The notes under the pieces are model-generated. The model saw nothing but the letters and a program-made list of their open reading frames with translations, had not been told where the DNA came from and searched no databases. A DNA stretch of 64,000 bases, taken from the NCBI RefSeq assembly GCF_000382125.1, contig NZ_KB907549.1, positions 62,001-126,000 of the forward strand, in the 5' to 3' direction. Origin of the DNA: Eudoraea adriatica DSM 19308 (GTDB lineage: Bacteria > Bacteroidota > Bacteroidia > Flavobacteriales > Flavobacteriaceae). Position 1 is the first letter of the stretch; each line of letters begins with the position of its first letter. A program made the position numbers and the translations under genes. This document shows, piece by piece, positions 1 to 8,579 of this stretch.

Positions 1-382
1 ACCAAAAACATCTTTTTGGTGCGGATTTCAAATTAGAAAACATCCGAAAATCATTTAAAGGAAAAAGTTCTAATTAGAGTTACTAATGCTTAAAAAGTTG
101 ATTTTAAACCATGTGCTTTTTGGCAGACCTTATGTATGTCCATGGCTTATTAGTTCTAATAGTTGTGATAACCACATATATATGACTTTTTGTGTTCTAT
201 AAATATTGCTGGTAATTAGTTTTATTGTAAACAATACATTAGTATATTTGCCCCGCAAAATATTAGCGTATTTTGTAGGGTAGCGCAGCTTCCACCTCCC
301 CCACCTACGCCAAGGCTTCGGTGGATTCGGTGGACAGGCAGCTTCGGTGAACTAGTTGTAAAGACCAAGTAATAAAATAAAA
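1..382. other. Non-coding region upstream of tRNA-Arg
   Basis: No convincing protein gene is seen here. A match to the Bacteroidota -7 consensus TAnnTTTG lies at 243-250 (TATATTTG). A TTG at 225-227 lies upstream but is spaced only 15 nt away, so the promoter match is partial. A GC-rich patch at about 281-352 repeats the motifs CTTCGGTG and TTCGGTGGA and contrasts with the AT-rich surroundings. It looks like a dispersed intergenic repeat rather than coding sequence. The antisense reading frame across the tRNA is an artefact of the tRNA. Confidence 0.45.
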
Positions 383-456
383 GGTCGCGTAGCTCAGCTG
401 GATAGAGCATCTGCCTTCTAAGCAGACGGTCACAGGTTCGAATCCTGTCGCGATCA
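383..456 (+). tRNA. tRNA-Arg (anticodon TCT)
   Basis: A full cloverleaf can be drawn. The acceptor stem GGTCGCG (383-389) pairs with CGCGATC (449-455), with one G-T wobble, and A456 is the discriminator. The D arm is GCTC...GAGC. The anticodon stem TCTGC/GCAGA carries loop CTTCTAA, so the anticodon is TCT, reading AGA. The T arm is ACAGG-TTCGAAT-CCTGT. CCA is not encoded. An intrinsic terminator follows at 467-494. The last 16 bases of this gene (441-456) plus following bases recur at 599-615 and 3865-3885, which suggests it has served as an integration target or has been partly duplicated. Confidence 0.97.
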
Positions 457-466
457 CTTAAGAATG

Positions 467-494
467 AAAAGTCCACATACGTGGGCTTTTTTTA
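467..494 (+). terminator. Intrinsic terminator of tRNA-Arg
   Basis: AAAAGTCCAC (467-476) pairs with GTGGGCTTTT (481-490) across the loop ATAC, with one G-T wobble, followed by a run of T. It lies 10 nt after the tRNA. Confidence 0.85.
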
Positions 495-598
495 TTTGAG
501 TGAGATTTGAACTTGTTCAGGAATCGAAGTGAGAATAAAAAAGAACAAATCTTTGATTTGTAACTTTTCATTTAGACTACGGAGAAGGAAGGATATTC

Positions 599-615
599 AA
601 TCCTGTCGCGATCAC
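599..615 (+). repeat. Second copy of tRNA-Arg 3' end (att-like)
   Basis: These 17 bases (AATCCTGTCGCGATCAC) are identical to 441-457 of the tRNA-Arg locus. The preceding bases do not form the rest of a tRNA. A separate terminator hairpin follows at 625-652. Confidence 0.85.
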
Positions 616-624
616 GACACTCAA

Positions 625-652
625 AAAACCACGCTTCATGCGTGGTTTTGTA
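625..652 (+). terminator. Hairpin terminator after second tRNA-tail copy
   Basis: AAAACCACGC (625-634) pairs perfectly with GCGTGGTTTT (640-649) across the loop TTCAT. It sits 10 nt after the second tRNA-tail copy, as a tRNA terminator would. This supports a former tRNA or att context. Confidence 0.75.
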
Positions 653-705
653 TTTTCTGAAGTGTTGAAAGCTCAGGCTTTCATAAATGAAGGAAATACA
701 AAATA

Positions 706-731
706 ACAAGGCAACGCCTTGTGTGGTTTTT
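706..731 (+). terminator. Terminator-like hairpin
   Basis: ACAAGGC (706-712) pairs with GCCTTGT (716-722) across the loop AAC, followed by GTGG and a run of T. No gene is seen directly upstream on this strand, so its role is unknown. Confidence 0.45.
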
Positions 732-768
732 TATTTGCTGCATTGAACTTAAAGGAAAACCGTCTTTG

Positions 769-790
769 TCCTCCGCAGTGCAGCGGAGGA
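769..790. repeat. GC-rich perfect inverted repeat
   Basis: TCCTCCGC (769-776) and GCGGAGGA (783-790) form an 8-bp perfect stem around AGTGCA. It sits in a GC-rich patch (about 755-885) that is unlike the AT-rich neighbours and has no convincing coding sequence. It resembles a dispersed intergenic repeat. Identity cannot be settled without genome-wide comparison. Confidence 0.5.
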
Positions 791-928
791 GGAAGGTAAT
801 CCTATTGGCAGGATGCCACCGCACCAGCCACTCCTTCGCGTTGCTGCTTTGGAAGAGCATGGTGGCCCTTCACTGTCACCATAACTTTAATATTATTCGA
901 AAAGCGGGTAAATCTAAATGCTTTTTTT

Positions 929-1576
929 TTAGTTTGCATTAATAACTTTACCCGAACCCGAAATATTGGCTTCTATAGTCGGTGCTCCTTTGTAATAAAC
1001 ATCCCCACTACCTTCTATATTTACATTTAATATACCCGTAGGGTGAACTTCACAATCGCCACTGCCAATTATTTCTACATTACAATCTGACACAATGAAT
1101 TGAAATCCTTTGAGTATTCCATTTCCCTCATTCTCCACTGTCAAACTTTCAGCGCGCCCTGTTACACTAATGTTTCCGGTTCCAGAATTGTAGATATTAA
1201 AGTTTCCGCTTTCATTAACATTGGATATGACAAAATTGCCAATTCCCGTATTTTCAATTCCAGTGATCCTTTTAGAAACAATATTGGCTTTTAAACTTAT
1301 ATCCCTGTAATTTCGATCATCCAAATACAGTCTGAGCTCATTATCTACCACTTCGGTTTTTACCCGTTGGATTATATTGTCATCTGCCGTAATCTCTACG
1401 GATTGAAAGTCACCTTGGGTAATAGTAACTTCGAAAACACCTTCACTACTAACTTTAGTAAATTCGGCAACATTTCTAAATTCTGAAATTGGGGTTCCGG
1501 AACCTGCAATAGTATCCTTGGTACATGCAGTTAAACTAAATAGTAAAATACAGATTAAAATAATAAAGCGTTTCAT
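929..1576 (-). CDS. GIN-domain (DUF2807) lipoprotein
   Basis: A 215-residue putative cell-envelope lipoprotein. The N-terminus MKRFIILICILLFSLTAC is a type II signal peptide with the lipobox LTAC, so Cys18 would be acylated. The rest reads as a right-handed beta-solenoid head-GIN domain, with short repeating strands rich in Gly, Asn, Ser and Val (for example NSGTGNISVTGRAE, IIGSGDCEVHPTG, IEGSGDVYYKG, ISGSGK). Such proteins are common in Bacteroidota and mostly of unknown function; some are thought to bind or shape surface carbohydrate. It stands alone on the minus strand, about 180 nt downstream of the CPBP protease gene, inside the interval bounded by tRNA-tail repeats. Confidence 0.85.
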   Translation of the reverse strand: MKRFIILICILLFSLTACTKDTIAGSGTPISEFRNVAEFTKVSSEGVFEVTITQGDFQSVEITADDNIIQRVKTEVVDNELRLYLDDRNYRDISLKANIVSKRITGIENTGIGNFVISNVNESGNFNIYNSGTGNISVTGRAESLTVENEGNGILKGFQFIVSDCNVEIIGSGDCEVHPTGILNVNIEGSGDVYYKGAPTIEANISGSGKVINAN

Positions 1577-1755
1577 AATACTTGGATTAGGGTTATAATT
1601 GTTTTATAATTCTTCTTTGGATGGATTAGCCGAATTAAGTTTATGGGTAATTCTCTGATTCGTGTGAAAATTCCGTTCATATACACTACCCATCTTGAAT
1701 ATTGTCTTGTGTCATGATTTGATATTTAATTAAACTCGGGTTTATAAAATTAATC

Positions 1756-2505
1756 TTATCCTATTATGTTCGTTATGAGTATAATTAATGGTATGCCATT
1801 AAGAGTAGCATGAGAGATCAGGAATATGGTGTTATTTTGATATCTCTGCGTTATATAGGACATAAATAGTGCGCCCGGCAATACCATAACTGCGTTATAT
1901 GGTGCAAACAAGTGAAATGATGTCCATAATAATCCATGCACGATCCATGTATATTTGCCATGAGTCAATTCCTGACGCGGCCATAAATAGCCCCGCCATA
2001 AAATCTCTTCTCCTACCACATTTAAGAAATATAACAAAAGAAAAAGGCCCAGTAGCCACCAATTACCATGAACATTAAAGCCGGCAAATGTTTCGCCATT
2101 ATTCATGAAATTCGTTACAACCTCAGGTGTAGGAAATACATCGTGTATTTTTTTAATTACAGGAAAGGCAAATTTATAGACTATAAGATATGAAGCTGTA
2201 TCAACTGCCACGAAAAGAATCGTCCATAACCACATTTTTCCTTTTATAGGTTTGTATCGAAAACGAGCCTTTAGCGCCTTCCAGTTCCATGGATTTCCTT
2301 CCGTTCTATAGCCGTACAGAGCAACAAAAAAGAACAAAGCAAAAGGCGAAATATAGGTTAAAAACAGCATCAGTTGGCTTGCTCCTAATTGATCGAGATA
2401 GGGTATAATAACGCGTTCATTAATCAGGAACAGCACTGCTGCGCCTAAAAATATAACTAAGGAAGTTAAGAATGGGATGGGCTTAATTTGCGATTGTGGT
2501 TTCAT
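1756..2505 (-). CDS. CPBP-family intramembrane metalloprotease (CaaX protease-like)
   Basis: A 249-residue polytopic membrane protein with about six to eight hydrophobic segments. The CPBP/Abi signature is complete. Motif 1 is EEILWR with Glu166, Glu167 and Arg171; motif 2 has FH with His198; motif 3 is SHATLN with His232 and Asn236. These residues form the metal-dependent glutamyl protease site of the Rce1/CPBP family. Bacterial members act in processing of peptides, immunity to bacteriocins or membrane stress; the substrate here cannot be told. It follows the membrane AraC gene on the same strand, but a terminator (2583-2619) separates them. It is an accessory gene inside the tRNA-tail-bounded interval. 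Confidence 0.9.
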   Translation of the reverse strand: MKPQSQIKPIPFLTSLVIFLGAAVLFLINERVIIPYLDQLGASQLMLFLTYISPFALFFFVALYGYRTEGNPWNWKALKARFRYKPIKGKMWLWTILFVAVDTASYLIVYKFAFPVIKKIHDVFPTPEVVTNFMNNGETFAGFNVHGNWWLLGLFLLLYFLNVVGEEILWRGYLWPRQELTHGKYTWIVHGLLWTSFHLFAPYNAVMVLPGALFMSYITQRYQNNTIFLISHATLNGIPLIILITNIIG

Positions 2506-2582
2506 GACATTTAATAAAGTTGCTCTTCATTTGATTTTGATGGGATAAAGGTGCTTTAGATTTACAAGAAAATCGACCGAAT

Positions 2583-2619
2583 AAAAAAAGTCGAACCAAT
2601 TTATGTGTTCGACTTTTAA
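2583..2619 (-). terminator. Intrinsic terminator after the AraC gene
   Basis: AAAAAGTCGAAC (2585-2596) pairs with GTTCGACTTTT (2607-2617). Read on the minus strand, the hairpin is followed by a T run, 30-odd nt after the AraC stop codon. Confidence 0.85.
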
Positions 2620-2650
2620 ATCTTAAGGCGTACGACTTTTTTCTCAGACC

Positions 2651-3802
2651 CTATGTACTATATTGTTTTCGATATTGAGTAGGGGTTAGTTTAGTGTATT
2701 TTTTAAACGCGGTATTAAAAGAAGATTTTGAATTAAATCCCACTTCGTACAATATTTCAAGTATAGTAAGATCACTTTTAGAGGCATCTGCCAATATTTC
2801 CATGGCTTTTTTGATGCGATATTCATTCACAAAATCAAAAAAATGCTGATTAAGATTATGATTAATTAAAATCGAAAGTTCTTTCGTTGGTAAATTTAAT
2901 TGTTTCGAAAGATCATAAATACTTAAGGAGGGTTCCAGATAAGGCGCTTTTGTTATCATATGACTTTTTAGTTTGATTAAAGCCTCATAGCTTTCTTTAT
3001 CTACTGCTGCCGGAGTTGCTTTTCGAGGACTTCGAGCAATAAGTTGTTTAACAAGAAGTTGTTTTGAATCTACCCTTCCGTAGAGTTCTGGTGTTTTCAG
3101 GGCCTTGATCACAAGCCAGCAAATAAATAACAAAGCCGATAGTCCTGTTATGGTCATTGCTATCTCATATAGTTCATCCAAATCATTTATCATCAATGCA
3201 TTTTTGAATGTAGAAACCACTATTTCTATTGCAATTAATGTTATAAGCGTAATCAGCCAATTGTAATAATTTACGTTACCATTTGAATAATTTTCCAGGA
3301 GTAATTTTTTCGATCTCAGAATTACAATGTAACATGCAATAATATATGCAGTGGCCTGAGCATGAAGCAAGAGATATACTAACTTAAATTCAATAATTAA
3401 ACCGTCACTAGCTCTTAATAATTCTATTTTCTTATCAAAATCTGCCAAATAGAATCTTGGACTCAGTAAGAGGATAGCAATCACAAATGGAAGAGTATGC
3501 CAGAGATGTTTGCCTTTTAATCTAAAATCTTCATAGGTTACAGAACATATATAAAAATATAAAAGAGGTGGGCTTAAAAAGAGTGATGTATTTAGAAGTA
3601 ACGCAAATCCGGGATAATATGGACTAATTAATTGACCACTTAGTACTGTAGCGGAATCAATGGCACCGATAATTAAATAGAATGAAATAAGAACGTTTGA
3701 TGATCTGTTCTCAGATTTTAAGGAGAGTAAATAGAAAGCGAAAAATAAACTTAAAAATGCAGTGAGAATATTAAGAATCTCAGCTATAGAATTTATGACC
3801 AT
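2651..3802 (-). CDS. Membrane-anchored AraC-family transcriptional regulator
   Basis: A 383-residue protein with two parts. Residues 1 to about 235 hold seven or so hydrophobic helices. The C-terminal ~110 residues form an AraC-type double helix-turn-helix: the first helix pair is near SIYDLSKQLNLPTKELSILIN, and the second reads LEILYEVGFNSKSSFNTAFK followed by KYTKLTPTQYRK. Membrane-embedded AraC regulators of this shape are widespread in Flavobacteriia, and their inputs are mostly unknown. A -7-like TATTTTTG (3820-3827) sits just upstream, about 40 nt from the third tRNA-tail repeat. The promoter is therefore right at the edge of the candidate island. Likely targets are the neighbouring CPBP gene or itself, but this is inference. 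Confidence 0.88.
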   Translation of the reverse strand: MVINSIAEILNILTAFLSLFFAFYLLSLKSENRSSNVLISFYLIIGAIDSATVLSGQLISPYYPGFALLLNTSLFLSPPLLYFYICSVTYEDFRLKGKHLWHTLPFVIAILLLSPRFYLADFDKKIELLRASDGLIIEFKLVYLLLHAQATAYIIACYIVILRSKKLLLENYSNGNVNYYNWLITLITLIAIEIVVSTFKNALMINDLDELYEIAMTITGLSALLFICWLVIKALKTPELYGRVDSKQLLVKQLIARSPRKATPAAVDKESYEALIKLKSHMITKAPYLEPSLSIYDLSKQLNLPTKELSILINHNLNQHFFDFVNEYRIKKAMEILADASKSDLTILEILYEVGFNSKSSFNTAFKKYTKLTPTQYRKQYST

Positions 3803-3819
3803 ATCATTAAAACTGAAGT

Positions 3820-3827
3820 CAAAAATA
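3820..3827 (-). promoter_or_regulatory. Candidate -7 element for the AraC gene
   Basis: On the minus strand this reads TATTTTTG, a full match to TAnnTTTG, 18 nt before the ATG. No good -33 TTTG is found at the expected spacing, so support is partial. Confidence 0.4.
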
Positions 3828-3864
3828 GCGATTTGTGAAATGATTATCTGCCATCGATGGAGTA

Positions 3865-3885
3865 AATCCTGTCGCGATCACTTAA
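3865..3885 (+). repeat. Third copy of tRNA-Arg 3' end (att-like)
   Basis: Positions 3865-3885 match 441-461 over 21 bases. Beyond that the similarity continues in degenerate form (AAAAGTCCA, the terminator's 5' arm) to about 3900. The 5' part of the tRNA is absent. It marks the right end of the candidate island. Confidence 0.85.
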
Positions 3886-3945
3886 AGCAAAAAGTCCATT
3901 ACGCAAGTTAGGGATCTTAATATTGGCTAAACCAAACTATCTGAA

Positions 3946-6900
3946 TTAATTAGAAACAACCACTTTAAAACGGGAAGTGGATTCTCCATCCCTGATATTA
4001 ATAAAATAAACCCCATTGCTCAAAAAAGAAAGGTCCAGGGGGTTCTTACCTTCAAATTGTTTTACCAATTGTCCTGCAATAGTATGCACTGAGATAATGC
4101 TATTATCAGATGTTCCGGGCAGATTAAGATAATCGGATGTAGGGTTGGGATATGCTATTATTTTGTCTGAATAAGAAATTATTTCCAAAAATTCGCCTTC
4201 ACAGGGCAGACCGGATTTTAAACTAACGAGATCGCCGTTGTTCACGGGGTAACTGAACTGATTACTATCAAATGTTCCTTTTAGCTCATTATTTACAGTA
4301 AGTACATAGGGCGGAGTACCTATATTAATCTCGAAATAGGTTTTAGAGGATAATCCCTGAAATTCTGTCTTTGCCGTAATATCCAGGGGTTCTATTTCCG
4401 GTATATTTAAGTCATAGCACTGTTCAAATGCCGGCTCATTTTCCACCCTTAAACAGATGGTATACATGCCGGGTGCAAGATTTTCAATTTCAATTTCCCG
4501 GTTAAAAGAATATTCCTGACCATTAATAATTGCGACATAATCATAATACTCCTTAGCATCAATAGATATGGCCCCATCATTAAGATCCAGGCAACTTTCG
4601 CCAATAGTCTTGACCAGAAAATTATCCGGTTTCAAAGTAACCAGTCCCTCAAAATATTCCCGGGCTAAACCAAATGCCTCCTTACCAATTTTATCGCCAA
4701 TTATGCGTCCCGGAATGTCATCTATAGGTGGATGAATGCCTCCCCAAATGCGCGATAAACTGGTCTGATCTGAAGCATCCCTGTAAGTAGCCCATTGCAA
4801 GGTCAGGTTCTCGCTGGGTCCGCTTTCAAAAACTAAAAAATTGTTCTGTTCAATATCAAATATTCCCATTCCTCCCGGAAAATAGGCATCACCTGTAAGC
4901 AGGGTAAGTACTTCTGCGGCAGCACGCGAAAAAGTGGAATGGCCCGAAAGATAACCTGCAAAAGGTGGTGTAACAAATGTGGGGCGCTGATAAGGCCACC
5001 AGCGGGTTCCAAGGATCCAGTCTACTCCGGCAATATCTGTGGACGCGTTATTAATAAAATCCGGCCCTTTCCATGCAAATATTTTAATTTTTCCAACATT
5101 CTCGTCTCCAACTCCCGCCAGAGGGTCTCCACTTTCAATCAATTCAATTCTCCCCGGAATAAGGGGTAAACCCTGTGGATGATAGCTCGGTAGCATTGCA
5201 TTAGTGCTTTGACCGTTAGAGGCCATATAACGAATAGCTGAAATTGGCCTTATATAGTCGTAATAACCTTTTATTCCCCAGGCGTTTACAGCAGCATCGT
5301 GCATTGCACCGCCCAGAGCTAAATAAGCCTTTACATCCCACTCTAAATCGGTTACTACAGAACCTTCCCCACCAAACTGTTTTACTGTTTCCGGATGATC
5401 ACTTACATAATTCAATATGGTGAACCAATGACCGGGAGGAGTTTCTGAATCCGGACCATCTGCCCAAAATTCTGCGAGCACCCTGGCATAATCGGCCCTT
5501 TTAACCAACTGTGGTTCATATGGTGCTTGTGTAGCGGGATTTAAATTATGCCCCGTGCCAATATCACCTCCTTCCATGAAATTATAAAAGGACTGATATT
5601 CCTCAAATGTTTCGGGGTACAAGGCAATGTCTACATTACCCAGAGCCCCCGGAGAAATATCTATTAAGGTAGGATCGTCAGGGTCCAAATGGGAAGACCA
5701 GGACGCCACCAATGCAAAATGCCATTTATAAGGATCGGCAAAACCATTTTCGGAGGAATTGTCTATTCCCGGAGGAGCACCCGGATTATTGTAAATATAG
5801 CTGTCAAAACCATTGTTTAATATCTCCAAATCTGAAGGTTTGAGTGCAAATGGTTTAACCTTCCCCCATTCCGGGCTTAGAAATTCAGGAACAGGACCAT
5901 CAATTAAATTTCCACTCTGATCTATAAAACTTTCAAAGGCAAGGGGTTGCCATCTGTTAGGGTCGTTTAATTCAACAACATCGACATAGTTTTCCAAAGA
6001 AAGCGGACTGTTTACCGGATTGTAGTCCTGATTTTCATAGCCATTTTCTTCATTAGCTCCGTCCTGATAGCCAAATTCTATGAGTTTTGATGCCAAATAA
6101 TTACCTAAGGCCGCATAGGACCCGGACGAATAATCTATGTTTTGAAAGGTGGGGTCATAGCCCAATTCAGTAAACAAGGCGTTAAAATTTTGCAAGGCAG
6201 AAACTGCCCTTGGAGAATCAGAGAATCTATGAAAAAGTAATCTATAAAGGGCGTAGCTTAATATTTCATGCCTGGCAGCCTCCAGGTCTTCCGGGGACGA
6301 TATGCCATCAAATGCACAGTAAAAATCCTTAAAGGTCTTTCCAAGAAATACGGTTTCAGCTGTATCGTCAAACAAGGCCCAGGCATCGTACATAGCCAGT
6401 GAGCTATGAAAAAGGTTGCGCGCATGAACCGTTGGCCGGGCCAGATCAAGGCGTATGGCCTCTAACAATACCTCATTCCATTGGCGAGCAACAGACCAAT
6501 CCGGATTGGTAGTTCCACCTCCATTACCTCCACCATTTGGGTTTCCATTGTTTTCAACAGGGCTGGACCCTTCCACAAGTGTGATTAATTGATTAGAAGA
6601 TACATTTTCAAAACGATCTTTTAAGCCGCTTAGCCAGGTAACCTCAACATAATCTGCCTCAGTGGCCGCTCCCAAGCCAAAAAATTCTGAAAGACTGTTC
6701 TGGCTGATAAAGCCCTCACCACACATGGTATATCTATAGTTTACCTCTTGTCCTACCCCTATTTCAATATAAGATCCGATACCCATGCTATTGCTCTGAG
6801 TTCCCTGAAGTTTTACTTTTAGCCAGTTATTTTGTGTCGCTGTCCGGTTTGCCCATAGGTCTATGGGCTGATCCGCAATATTTACCACGGCAATATCGGG

Positions 6901-8055
6901 TAGGCCATCGTTCTGTATATCCCCAATGGCATTTCCATAACTGGCTTTAATATTATTTATAAAACCTGCATTGGAAGGAATTGTGTAATTACCACTTCCA
7001 TTGTTTTCATAATATGCCGATGGAGGCCTTCCGTCAGTGCCATCAAGATGGCTACTCACATATAAATCGAGGTCACCATCATTTTCACTATCTAAAAATA
7101 TAGCACCCCAGCCATAACCATCATAACGCGTACCATTGCCCTGTGCTACATTGCTAAAAGTCCCATCTCCATTATTCATTAAAAATGCATTCCCCAGCAC
7201 ACTACCGGATAAAAACGCAGGGTAAATATTGGTGACGTAAATATCTAACCATCCGTCATTATTGTAATCGTCAACGGTGGTTGACATCCCATCCATAAAA
7301 AGATTCATCCCGGAGGAACTGCTTACATCCTGGAAGGTGCCGTCGCCCCTGTTTCTGTATAAGAAATTGGGCAATTCGTCCTTGTCATTGGCCAAAAAAA
7401 GGTCCTGATACCCATCCCGGTCGTAATCTATGAAAGCTGCACTTTGGGTAAGGTATCCTATTGATGGCAGGCCCGCAGATAAGGTCACATCTGTAAAGGT
7501 GCCATTATTATCGTTGCGGTAAAGGAGATTATAATTTAACCTGTCCGGGTCTCTTACAGAAAGAAATACATCAAGATCACCGTCATTGTCATAATCTCCC
7601 CAGGAAGCTCCCCAATATTCTGAAGCCTGAGGAGCAATTCCTGAGACAGCGAGGATATCTGTGAACGTATTTCCGCCATCATTCCTGTAAAACCAACATC
7701 TACCCTGATCACTGGTAGCAAAAAAATCATTGTCCCCATCGTTGTCGAAATCCACCCATAGGGCCTGGCGGGCATAGGTTCCTCCGCTACTAATGGGTAG
7801 TTCAATGATTTCAAATTGCCCACCGGTATTTCGTAGAAATTGAAAGTCCCGGTTAGCTGAGGCCGGTATGGTAATATCGTCCCAGCCATCATTGTCAAAA
7901 TCCATAAATGAGATTCCCGGCCCATGAAAAATAGGTATTGATCCGTAAATCACTTCTTCATTCACAAATTCGGTTAAGCTTTCCTCAAAAAGGGCCTGGC
8001 CATAACCCGGAAAACAACAAAACAGCAGTAAAAGGGGGGGTATAATTTTCCTCAT
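3946..8055 (-). CDS. Secreted FG-GAP/UnbV plus vanadium-haloperoxidase-like protein with T9SS sorting domain
   Basis: A 1369-residue exported protein with an N-terminal signal peptide (MRKIIPPLLLLFCCFPGYGQA). Residues ~35-400 are FG-GAP/VCBS repeats with many Asp-rich calcium loops (DFDNDGWDD, DYDNDGDLD). Residues ~405-490 form an ASPIC/UnbV (CRTAC1-type) domain. Residues ~520-1160 match the vanadium-dependent haloperoxidase/PAP2 superfamily. The signature is complete: KX6RP (K-GYYDYI-RP, ~930), SGHS (~1035) and SRX5HX3D (SRIWGGIHPPID, ~1100). The C-terminus (from about YPNPTSDYLNL) is a T9SS type A sorting domain, so the protein should reach the outer surface or medium. Activity could be halide oxidation or phosphatase; the sequence cannot separate these. 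A -7 element TATCTTTG lies 22 nt before the ATG. The gene is divergent from the next T9SS gene. Confidence 0.9.
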   Translation of the reverse strand: MRKIIPPLLLLFCCFPGYGQALFEESLTEFVNEEVIYGSIPIFHGPGISFMDFDNDGWDDITIPASANRDFQFLRNTGGQFEIIELPISSGGTYARQALWVDFDNDGDNDFFATSDQGRCWFYRNDGGNTFTDILAVSGIAPQASEYWGASWGDYDNDGDLDVFLSVRDPDRLNYNLLYRNDNNGTFTDVTLSAGLPSIGYLTQSAAFIDYDRDGYQDLFLANDKDELPNFLYRNRGDGTFQDVSSSSGMNLFMDGMSTTVDDYNNDGWLDIYVTNIYPAFLSGSVLGNAFLMNNGDGTFSNVAQGNGTRYDGYGWGAIFLDSENDGDLDLYVSSHLDGTDGRPPSAYYENNGSGNYTIPSNAGFINNIKASYGNAIGDIQNDGLPDIAVVNIADQPIDLWANRTATQNNWLKVKLQGTQSNSMGIGSYIEIGVGQEVNYRYTMCGEGFISQNSLSEFFGLGAATEADYVEVTWLSGLKDRFENVSSNQLITLVEGSSPVENNGNPNGGGNGGGTTNPDWSVARQWNEVLLEAIRLDLARPTVHARNLFHSSLAMYDAWALFDDTAETVFLGKTFKDFYCAFDGISSPEDLEAARHEILSYALYRLLFHRFSDSPRAVSALQNFNALFTELGYDPTFQNIDYSSGSYAALGNYLASKLIEFGYQDGANEENGYENQDYNPVNSPLSLENYVDVVELNDPNRWQPLAFESFIDQSGNLIDGPVPEFLSPEWGKVKPFALKPSDLEILNNGFDSYIYNNPGAPPGIDNSSENGFADPYKWHFALVASWSSHLDPDDPTLIDISPGALGNVDIALYPETFEEYQSFYNFMEGGDIGTGHNLNPATQAPYEPQLVKRADYARVLAEFWADGPDSETPPGHWFTILNYVSDHPETVKQFGGEGSVVTDLEWDVKAYLALGGAMHDAAVNAWGIKGYYDYIRPISAIRYMASNGQSTNAMLPSYHPQGLPLIPGRIELIESGDPLAGVGDENVGKIKIFAWKGPDFINNASTDIAGVDWILGTRWWPYQRPTFVTPPFAGYLSGHSTFSRAAAEVLTLLTGDAYFPGGMGIFDIEQNNFLVFESGPSENLTLQWATYRDASDQTSLSRIWGGIHPPIDDIPGRIIGDKIGKEAFGLAREYFEGLVTLKPDNFLVKTIGESCLDLNDGAISIDAKEYYDYVAIINGQEYSFNREIEIENLAPGMYTICLRVENEPAFEQCYDLNIPEIEPLDITAKTEFQGLSSKTYFEINIGTPPYVLTVNNELKGTFDSNQFSYPVNNGDLVSLKSGLPCEGEFLEIISYSDKIIAYPNPTSDYLNLPGTSDNSIISVHTIAGQLVKQFEGKNPLDLSFLSNGVYFINIRDGESTSRFKVVVSN

Positions 8056-8579
8056 CTAGCTCTTTCCAATTCTGTTCAAAGATATAATTTTACTAATTAC
8101 CCATCCATTTTTTTTAAATCCTTACTACGTTTAAGAAACTCATAAAAAGGGGTATAAGGTTTATAAAGGATTGCTTATTTTCAGAACCTTCCACAAGCGC
8201 ACCTCGTACAATTTTATATGATCAAACATTGCAAAGAATACAATTTTCAAACCCATTTTTTTGCATTATGCCAAAAAAGATTTCTAATTGTGTCATTTAT
8301 CCTAAAAATCCAACATTACATCACCTTCGGCAAAAAATAAATAATTATAACCGAATTTTATTAATATCTTGGCTCTATCCAATCCTCCCCGGATTTTACC
8401 TGAAAAAGTAATGGCTTTAAGAAAATGAAATTTAGTCGTATCTTAGTCCTACCTCTTAGCTATTATTAAACTAACTCAAGTGCTTTTCCCAGGTCTTGCC
8501 TGCATGATTTATTCCCCCAGTTAAAAAAGGACGTGGCAGATATACATCCTTAAATAATAACCAAAAACTGATTTGTCAA
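8056..8579. other. 524-bp divergent intergenic region between two T9SS genes
   Basis: This spacer is AT-rich and holds the promoter of the leftward gene (8077-8084). I see no clear TAnnTTTG match for the rightward gene, only TATCTTGG- and TATCTTAG-type partial matches. Short frames inside (for example around 8229-8411) show no protein-like composition. Confidence 0.5.
8077..8084 (-). promoter_or_regulatory. -7 promoter element of the haloperoxidase-like gene
   Basis: On the minus strand this is TATCTTTG, an exact TAnnTTTG match, with its last base 22 nt before the ATG. The -33 region is weak (ATGG at 19-21 nt). Confidence 0.55.

Larger units (their letters stand above)
457..3864. mobile_element. 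Candidate tRNA-Arg-bounded island without integrase
   Basis: The tRNA-Arg 3' end (441-457) is repeated directly at 599-615 and at 3865-3885. That is the pattern left by site-specific integration into a tRNA gene. The segment between the outer copies holds a GIN-domain lipoprotein, a CPBP membrane protease and a membrane AraC regulator, plus GC-rich non-coding patches. There is no integrase, excisionase or transposase. It could therefore be a decayed element or cassette, or the repeats could be fragments of former tandem tRNA genes. The third copy also keeps part of the tRNA terminator's 5' arm, which fits either reading. Confidence 0.35.

Noticed and set aside
222-476. An 84-codon minus-strand frame containing RDRIRTCDRLLRR
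   Set aside because: It is the antisense of tRNA-Arg, a well-known false gene pattern.
721-942. A 73-codon plus-strand frame in the GC-rich patch
   Set aside because: Composition is not protein-like, it covers an inverted repeat, and it overlaps the end of the GIN-domain gene.
457-3864. Search for an integrase, transposase or toxin-antitoxin pair between the tRNA-tail repeats
   Set aside because: None of the three genes or remaining frames resembles such proteins, so an active mobile element is not claimed.
8229-8411. A 60-codon frame in the divergent spacer
   Set aside because: No promoter, no recognisable sequence, and the length is expected by chance in AT-rich DNA.
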